Positions 14,357 through 18,558 of a stretch of DNA of 18,558 bases are shown piece by piece. Under the pieces are notes generated by a model. The model was not told the DNA's origin. It ran no database searches and was given only the letters and a program-made list of their open reading frames with translations. Location of the stretch: assembly GCA_900319835.1 (NCBI GenBank), contig ONPY01000047.1:1-18558 (forward strand), in the 5' to 3' direction. The stretch's first letter is position 1; the number at the start of each line of letters is the position of its first letter. The position numbers were made by a program, and so were the translations under genes. This stretch comes from an uncultured Eubacteriales bacterium. Its GTDB lineage: Bacteria > Bacillota_A > Clostridia > Oscillospirales > Oscillospiraceae.

Positions 14357-15357
14357 CACGCGTCCTCCTGTTCCAGCGCCACCGCGTGGCACACCGCGGG
14401 GATGCTGCACCCTTGCTGGCAGGAGAGGGGACTCATCAGCGCCCCGGTGCCGGCAAAGAGCACCCGCTTCCACACGCCGCGGGTCATGGCGGGCAGAATG
14501 TGGGCGCAGAGCACCGCTGCCGAGCAGCCGCAGCCGGAGCCGCCGGCATGCACATCCTGGGTCTTGAGATCGTAGATCAACACCCCGCAGTCGAGGTATT
14601 TCATCCCGGGGGAGAGCCCCTCTCGCTGCAGTAGATCCTGCAGGATGTCGTGGCCGATGGCGCCGAGATCCCCGGTTAAGACCGCGTCGTAATCGTCAAA
14701 GCTCCTGCCGGTGTCGCGAAAGTGGGCCATGATCGTATCAAAGGCTGCGGGCGCCATGGCGGCGCCCATGTTGCAGGCGTCGGTGATGCCCGCATCCACA
14801 ATACGCCCCGGCGTGACATGGGTGATGCGGGGACCCGCGCCCCGCTTTGCCAGCAGCACGGCTCCCGCACCGGTGACGGTCCACTGGGCGGTGGGGGTAC
14901 GCTGGCCACCGTACTCCAGCGGAAAGCGGTACTGCCGTTCCGCCGCACAGAAATGGGAGCCGGTCAGCGCACAGGCAGAGTTCAGCCCGCCCTCCGTCAG
15001 CAGCGCGGCCAGCCCCAGCCCCTCCGCCATGGTGGAGCAGGCCCCGTAGAGCCCCAGGTAGGGCAGACCCGTATCCTTGACGGCAAAGGCAGAGCTGATG
15101 CACTGGTTGAGCAGATCGCCGCCGAGAATGCAGTCGGGCTGCCGCCCGGCCTTCTCCAGACAGCGGGTGAGCGCGCCGCGGATCATGGTGCTCTCGGCCT
15201 TTTCCCAGCTTTCGCTTCCGAAGTAGGAGTCCTCGGAGATCCAGTCAAAGCACCGGCCGAGCGGGCCGTCGCCCTCCTTCTGTCCGCCAGCCGCGGCCCA
15301 GGCAACCGCGCAGACCGGCTTTGTCAAGCGCAGGGTCTGCCCCTTGCTTTCCGCCAT
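14356..15357 (-). CDS. spoVAD: Stage V sporulation protein AD (SpoVAD)
   Basis: SpoVAD is a thiolase-fold protein on the outer face of the spore inner membrane that binds dipicolinic acid. The 333 residues match the family length (about 338 in B. subtilis). Recognisable stretches are DSYFGSESWEKAESTM, LGGDLLNQCISSAFAV, LGLYGACSTMAEGL with C107 at the thiolase-like nucleophile position, PTAQWTVTGAGA, DLGAIGHDIL and GGSGCGCSAAVLC. The start is supported by AAAGGTG about 7 bases upstream on the minus strand. It forms a two-gene unit with spoVAE; the usual spoVAC gene is not upstream, where a terminator and an unrelated kinase-like gene lie instead. A forespore sigma-G promoter is expected in 15358-15408 but could not be identified with confidence. 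Confidence 0.95.
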   Translation of the reverse strand: MAESKGQTLRLTKPVCAVAWAAAGGQKEGDGPLGRCFDWISEDSYFGSESWEKAESTMIRGALTRCLEKAGRQPDCILGGDLLNQCISSAFAVKDTGLPYLGLYGACSTMAEGLGLAALLTEGGLNSACALTGSHFCAAERQYRFPLEYGGQRTPTAQWTVTGAGAVLLAKRGAGPRITHVTPGRIVDAGITDACNMGAAMAPAAFDTIMAHFRDTGRSFDDYDAVLTGDLGAIGHDILQDLLQREGLSPGMKYLDCGVLIYDLKTQDVHAGGSGCGCSAAVLCAHILPAMTRGVWKRVLFAGTGALMSPLSCQQGCSIPAVCHAVALEQEDA

Positions 15358-15408
15358 GAGATCACACCTTTCTATTTATCGTGATCCTAGCTTTCCCCGA
15401 TCCGAACA

Positions 15409-15440
15409 AAAAATCCGCCGCATTTTTGCGGCGGATTTTT
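15409..15440 (-). terminator. Terminator after the cytidylate-kinase-like gene
   Basis: A 14-bp perfect stem (15409-15422 with 15427-15440) around a TTTT loop, with an A-run and a T-run at its base. It insulates spoVAD from the kinase-like gene. Confidence 0.88.
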
Positions 15441-15452
15441 CGTATCAAAAGA

Positions 15453-16043
15453 TTATTTCTTCAGCGCGTCTACATAGCTGCGGATGACCTGCACGGCACC
15501 CTCTACCCCGATGCGGGACGAGTCCAGACAGAGATCATAGTACGCGCTCTCGCCCCAGATCTGATCGGTGTAGTACTTGTAGTAGCTGGAGCGGTCCTTG
15601 TCCACTTCCTTGAGGAGCTTTTTGGCCGCGTCCTCTCCGATGCCCTTACGCTGCATCAAAGTCCGGATGCGAAAGCCCGTGTCGGCCAGGATGAACACAC
15701 GCACCAGATCCTCCCGATTGCGGAGGATATAGTCGGCGCAGCGGCCCACAAAGACGGCGTCGCCCTGGTCGGCCAGTTTGCGGATGGCGTCGAATTGGGC
15801 GGTGGCAATCTTCATGTTCAGGCGGAAGCCCTCGTTCATCCCGATGTAGTGCGGGGTGGGAACGATGTAGGCGGAGACGCGCTTTTCGTCGTAGGACTCA
15901 AAGATCTCGCGGCTGAAGTTGGAATTGGCCGCCGCGTGATCGACGATCTCTTTGTCGTAGCAGGCATAGCCCAGGGACGCGGCCAGCGCCCGCGCGATGT
16001 CATGCCCGTTGGAGCCGTGCTGTCTGCCGATGGTGATGATCAT
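15453..16043 (-). CDS. Cytidylate kinase-like family protein
   Basis: A 196-residue cytosolic P-loop nucleotide kinase-like protein. The N-terminus MIITIGRQHGSNGHDIARALA has the family's modified P-loop (GRQHGSNGHDI, 6-16) in place of the GxxGxGKS of true Cmk. YACYDKEIV follows, and VFVGRCADYIL, VRVFILAD and YYDLCLDSSRIGVEGA complete the pattern of the Cytidylate_kin2 group. The start has GGAGGTG 6 bases upstream. It is a single-gene unit with its own promoter and terminator. These proteins are common in gut Firmicutes; their substrate is not established, and the lack of a standard Lys in the P-loop makes CMP kinase activity uncertain. Confidence 0.88.
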   Translation of the reverse strand: MIITIGRQHGSNGHDIARALAASLGYACYDKEIVDHAAANSNFSREIFESYDEKRVSAYIVPTPHYIGMNEGFRLNMKIATAQFDAIRKLADQGDAVFVGRCADYILRNREDLVRVFILADTGFRIRTLMQRKGIGEDAAKKLLKEVDKDRSSYYKYYTDQIWGESAYYDLCLDSSRIGVEGAVQVIRSYVDALKK

Positions 16044-16071
16044 AGTAACACCTCCGCTGTTTGCTATCTGT

Positions 16072-16100
16072 AAAATACCACGTTAGCCGCCCGATTTCAA
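16072..16100 (-). promoter_or_regulatory. Promoter for the cytidylate-kinase-like gene
   Basis: On the minus strand TTGAAA (16095-16100) and TATTTT (16072-16077) are 17 bases apart, giving a leader of about 22 bases. Confidence 0.6.
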
Positions 16101-16174
16101 GGGTTTTGTGCCGGGGAACAAGTGCGCTCCACCGCCGGCATAGAATGGTTTCATGGAAACGGAGGGAGAGTGCC

Positions 16175-17563
16175 ATGCGAAAACAAAGACTGCTGCTCAA
16201 CACCGCGCTGCTGACGGCGTCGTCCCTGCTGATGAACGCTGTGGCCATGCGCTTTCAGGTTTGGCTGGTGGGGCGCATCGGCGCGTCCGGCATTGGGCTG
16301 TATCAGCTGGTGCTTTCCTGCCTGAACCTCGCGGCGACCTTCGCCGTCTCCGGCATCCGCTTTGCCGCCACGCGCCTTGTGGCCGAGGAACTGGGACTGG
16401 AAAATCGGGGCGGCGTCCGCGCGGCCATGGGCCGCTGTCTCGGGTACGGGGCCTTTTTTGGCCTGGCTGCGGCGGTGATCCTCTGGGAGCTGGCCGAGCC
16501 CCTGGGTTTTCTCTGGATCCGGGACGCGCGGACGGTTTCTTCTCTGCGCATCGCGGCCTTCGGCATGCCCTGCGTTTCTCTGTGCGCCGCGCTCTCGGGG
16601 TACTTCACCGCCTGCGGCCGGGTGTGGAAGCCGACGCTTGTCCATTTCGCGGAGCAGGCGGCGGGCATCGGCCTTGTGATGTTCTTCCTGAACCGCGCGC
16701 CGCTGGGCGATCTGGAAAAAAGCTGTGCCGCGGTCACCCTGGGGCAGACCGCGGCGGACACTTTGGGACTTGCCTTGATGGCTCTGGTCTATGTTTTCGA
16801 CCGGAGACGGCACTATTCCGAGGGAGAGCAGGGGGAGCGCTATGGAACGCGGATGCTCTCCATCGCGCTGCCGCTCGCGGTCTCGGCCTATGCGAGAAGC
16901 GCCCTGAACACCCTGCGGCATCTGCTGGTGCCGCGTGGATTGAGAGCCGCCGGCTACTCCGCCGACGGGGCGCTGGCAGGCTACGGGACCATCCAGGGCA
17001 TGGTGCTGCCCATCCTGTTTTTTCCGGCCTGCATCATGGGCGCGGTCGCGGAGCTGATGGTGCCGGAGCTGACGGAAGCCCAGGTGCGGGGAGACCGGGA
17101 ACAGATCCGCCGTACCACCGGGGCACTGCTGCGGGCAAGTCTTGTTTTCTCCGGGGCGGTGGGGCTGTTTCTCTTCCTCTTTGCAAAGCAGCTTGGACTT
17201 GCGATCTACCGCAGCTTTGAGGCCGGTCGGTATCTTCGCCTGCTTGCACCACTGGTGCCGGTGATGTACACGGACATGGCGGTGGACGGCTGCCTCAAGG
17301 GTCTGGGGGAGCAGGTGTGGAGCATGGGTGTCAACATCCTCGACGCGTTGACGGGGCTGGTCCTTGTCTGGTGGCTGCTGCCGAAGTATGCCCTCACGGC
17401 CTACATCGGCATTCTGTATGTCACGGAGGTGATGAACCTGGTGCTGAGCGTTCTCCGGTTGCGCTCCGTCACGCGTTTTCACCCTGGGCCTTGCGGCGCT
17501 GGAGCTTCTTCTCGTCGCCGCGGTGGAGCAAGGGGGAGATACGCTTATACAGCAGGAAGGTGA
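16175..17563 (+). CDS. SpoVB/MurJ-family polysaccharide or lipid-linked precursor flippase
   Basis: A 462-residue multi-pass membrane protein of the MOP flippase superfamily, resembling SpoVB, which is needed for spore cortex synthesis and is thought to move lipid-linked precursors. The N-terminal region NTALLTASSLLMNAV and GRIGASGIGLYQLVLSCLNLAATFAVSGI is typical, as are GYGTIQGMVLPILFFPACIMGAVAELMVPELTEAQ and DMAVDGCLKGLGEQVWSMGVNILDAL. ATG 16175 was chosen because GGAGGGAG lies 7 bases upstream; the longer in-frame extension to 16061 has no such site. The last 31 codons (from 17469) run antisense into the ribU gene, giving a basic, low-complexity tail unlike the rest. This may be a lost stop codon. 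Assignment to SpoVB rather than another MATE-like flippase is probable, not certain. Confidence 0.85.
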   Translation: MRKQRLLLNTALLTASSLLMNAVAMRFQVWLVGRIGASGIGLYQLVLSCLNLAATFAVSGIRFAATRLVAEELGLENRGGVRAAMGRCLGYGAFFGLAAAVILWELAEPLGFLWIRDARTVSSLRIAAFGMPCVSLCAALSGYFTACGRVWKPTLVHFAEQAAGIGLVMFFLNRAPLGDLEKSCAAVTLGQTAADTLGLALMALVYVFDRRRHYSEGEQGERYGTRMLSIALPLAVSAYARSALNTLRHLLVPRGLRAAGYSADGALAGYGTIQGMVLPILFFPACIMGAVAELMVPELTEAQVRGDREQIRRTTGALLRASLVFSGAVGLFLFLFAKQLGLAIYRSFEAGRYLRLLAPLVPVMYTDMAVDGCLKGLGEQVWSMGVNILDALTGLVLVWWLLPKYALTAYIGILYVTEVMNLVLSVLRLRSVTRFHPGPCGAGASSRRRGGARGRYAYTAGR

Positions 17564-18203
17564 GCAGGGAGACAACCACACCCTTGAGCAGGTTGAAAGG
17601 TACCACTGCAAAGAGCACCAGCGTGGAAACGGAGGTGATGGCGGCGTTGACCTTGGTGCCCATGCCGATGATGGCATCCAGGGGCATGTGGAAGAGCGCG
17701 GCGAACTTGGGCAGCAGGTACACGGCGTTGAAGGCGCTGCCGAAGATGGTCATCACCGCGGCGCCGACAGCCATGCCGATGAGGGCGGTCTTCTTGCCGG
17801 GGTGCGCGTGGTAGACCACGGAGGCCGGCAGCACAAAGGAGCAGCCCACCACAAAGTTCGCAAAGTCGCCCACAAAGGCGGTGCTGGTGCCCTTTAAGAG
17901 GAGCTTGACCAGAACCTTGACCAGCTCCGCCGCCACGCCCGCCACAGGCCCCAGATAGAAGGTGCAGATGAAAATGGGAATCTCGCTCAGATCCAGCTTG
18001 TAAAAGCCGGGGGCGAAGAACAGCGGGATCTCCACCAGCATCAGCACACCGGCCAGCGCCGCGAAGATGGCGGTGTAGGTGATGTAGTGCGTGCTGGAAA
18101 AGGCCTTTCGGTCCTTGACCAGAAATCGCTCAAACAGGGACGCGGCCACAAACAGCAGCGCCACGGTCAGAATGCAGGTGAGTACAAAGCCAAAGTTTTC
18201 CAT
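17469..18203 (-). CDS. ribU: ECF transporter S component for riboflavin (RibU)
   Basis: RibU is the substrate-binding membrane subunit that works with an energy-coupling ECF module to import riboflavin. The 244-residue protein has an extra N-terminal helix (about 7-25) before the S-component core. The core shows FYKLDLSEIPIFICTFYLGPVAGVAAE, KGTSTAFVGDFANFVVGCSFVLPAS and several later membrane helices, as in known RibU proteins. GAGGAGG is close ahead of the ATG. An FMN riboswitch and terminator in its leader fix the substrate far better than the protein alone. The ATPase and T subunits are not in the window and are presumably encoded elsewhere (group II ECF arrangement). The 3' end overlaps the convergent flippase gene by 95 bases with no terminator between. 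Confidence 0.94.
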   Translation of the reverse strand: MENFGFVLTCILTVALLFVAASLFERFLVKDRKAFSSTHYITYTAIFAALAGVLMLVEIPLFFAPGFYKLDLSEIPIFICTFYLGPVAGVAAELVKVLVKLLLKGTSTAFVGDFANFVVGCSFVLPASVVYHAHPGKKTALIGMAVGAAVMTIFGSAFNAVYLLPKFAALFHMPLDAIIGMGTKVNAAITSVSTLVLFAVVPFNLLKGVVVSLLTFLLYKRISPLLHRGDEKKLQRRKAQGENA

Positions 18204-18230
18204 GGTGAGACCTCCTCAATGGGTATAAAA

Positions 18231-18256
18231 AAACGCCTGAAGAAAACTCTTCAGGC
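18231..18256 (-). terminator. Terminator of the FMN riboswitch expression platform
   Basis: On the minus strand a 9-bp stem (18248-18256 with 18235-18243, loop GTTT) is followed by GTTTTTTTAT. It lies between the aptamer and the ribU ribosome binding site. A separate hairpin (18267-18275 with 18280-18288) sits between aptamer and terminator. Confidence 0.88.
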
Positions 18257-18290
18257 TTGCCGACGGTTTTCGCGCCTGGGCGCGAAAAAA

Positions 18291-18398
18291 TCTTCTTCCA
18301 TCCAGACTGTAACTGTCGGTACCGGAATCACACCGGTTCCTGCCATACGGCTCGCGGACTTTACCGCCGATCGGGAATTTCACCCTGCCCTGAAGACG
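18291..18398 (-). ncRNA. FMN riboswitch (RFN element)
   Basis: Read on the minus strand, the segment carries the highly conserved RFN sequence blocks in order: TCTTCAGGGCAGGGTGAAAT, TTCCCGATCGGCGGT, AGTCCGCGAGCC, GAACCGGTGTGATTCCGGT, ACCGACAGT and AGTCTGGATGGAAGAAGA. The TCTTC and GAAGA ends close helix P1. It binds flavin mononucleotide and turns off downstream genes when FMN is abundant, here ribU. The element begins almost at the predicted transcription start near 18397. Confidence 0.96.
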
Positions 18399-18403
18399 AT
18401 GTG

Positions 18404-18432
18404 AGTATAGCATATCACACAGGCTTTGACAA
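18404..18432 (-). promoter_or_regulatory. Promoter for the riboswitch-ribU transcript
   Basis: On the minus strand TTGTCA (18427-18432) and TATACT (18404-18409) are exactly 17 bases apart. The start would fall at the first bases of the riboswitch. Confidence 0.8.
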
Positions 18433-18454
18433 GAGGGAATTTAGCGGGTACAAT
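18426..18454 (+). promoter_or_regulatory. Outward promoter at the right edge
   Basis: A perfect TTGACA (18426-18431) and TACAAT (18449-18454) are 17 bases apart on the plus strand. Its -35 box overlaps that of the ribU promoter on the other strand. Bases 18455-18558 hold no gene I can recognise and would be the leader of whatever lies to the right. Confidence 0.6.
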
Positions 18455-18558
18455 ACAGGCAGTGTAGGGTTTACAATGATGTGTGACAGAAGGTAAAAAA
18501 GAATAGCGAATAGAGAGTACCTGTGTTAGGGTTGAGTTGCTCAGACAAAACCGAAAGG

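Noticed and set aside
15358..15408. Sigma-G promoter for spoVAD
   Set aside because: CACGATA with GGATC about 15 bases upstream on the minus strand is only a weak match to the forespore consensus, so no call was made.
16106..16146. Plus-strand promoter for the flippase gene (TTGTGC and TAGAAT)
   Set aside because: The boxes are 29 bases apart, too far for a sigma-A promoter, and no better -35 was found.
16151..17677. A 508-codon open frame on the minus strand
   Set aside because: It is antisense to the flippase, rich in Gln, Arg and Pro, and without motifs or start signals.
18455..18558. Coding sequence or second riboswitch at the right edge
   Set aside because: No open frame with a ribosome binding site and no known aptamer pattern could be recognised in these bases.

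Overview
The window looks like chromosome from a GC-rich, anaerobic, spore-forming Clostridia, most likely a gut member of the Oscillospiraceae (Oscillibacter/Flavonifractor-like). The reasons are spore genes (spoVAD, spoVAE, a SpoVB-type flippase), strong GGAGG ribosome binding sites, sigma-A type promoters, a DUF1836 gene, and a Desulfovibrio-type molybdenum aldehyde oxidoreductase. The genus is inference. No rRNA, tRNA, IS element or CRISPR array was seen.

Bases 1-6987 form the most distinctive block. The 3' part of a Mop-type molybdopterin aldehyde oxidoreductase is followed by a promoter and a leader packed with stem-loops. Then come five tightly packed genes: a multi-cluster Fe-S/HdrB-like protein with a shrunken flavin domain, a 72-aa four-cysteine redox protein, a SAM methyltransferase, a C-GCAxxG-C-C protein, and a PaaK-like AMP-dependent CoA ligase homologue. 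Three of the four junctions overlap and the fourth has a 1-nt gap. The order matches what I recall of the Desulfovibrio vulgaris DVU_1559 to DVU_1553 locus. It appears to be a poorly characterised accessory system for a molybdenum hydroxylase, and it is the best candidate here for an undescribed system.

Bases 6996-10170 are housekeeping. A 21-bp perfect hairpin separates the ligase from a convergent degV gene. degV and a DUF1836 gene are divergently transcribed from good promoters. A RluA-type pseudouridine synthase overlaps the DUF1836 gene, and plsY is driven by a promoter inside the end of the synthase gene.

Bases 10220-13980 hold a two-component system (OmpR-type regulator and HAMP histidine kinase) and an HtrA-like membrane-anchored protease, an arrangement resembling the CssRS/HtrA secretion-stress pathway. 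The regulator and kinase are separated by a terminator and a second promoter, while the kinase and protease are 15 bases apart.

Bases 13985-16043 are on the minus strand: spoVAE and spoVAD without an adjacent spoVAC, preceded by a cytidylate-kinase-like gene with its own promoter and terminator. Bases 16175-17563 encode a MurJ/SpoVB-family flippase whose 3' end runs 95 bases into a convergent riboflavin transporter gene (ribU). ribU sits behind a complete FMN riboswitch with a terminator and a visible candidate antiterminator. At the right edge, a second promoter faces out of the window and shares -35 sequence with the ribU promoter.
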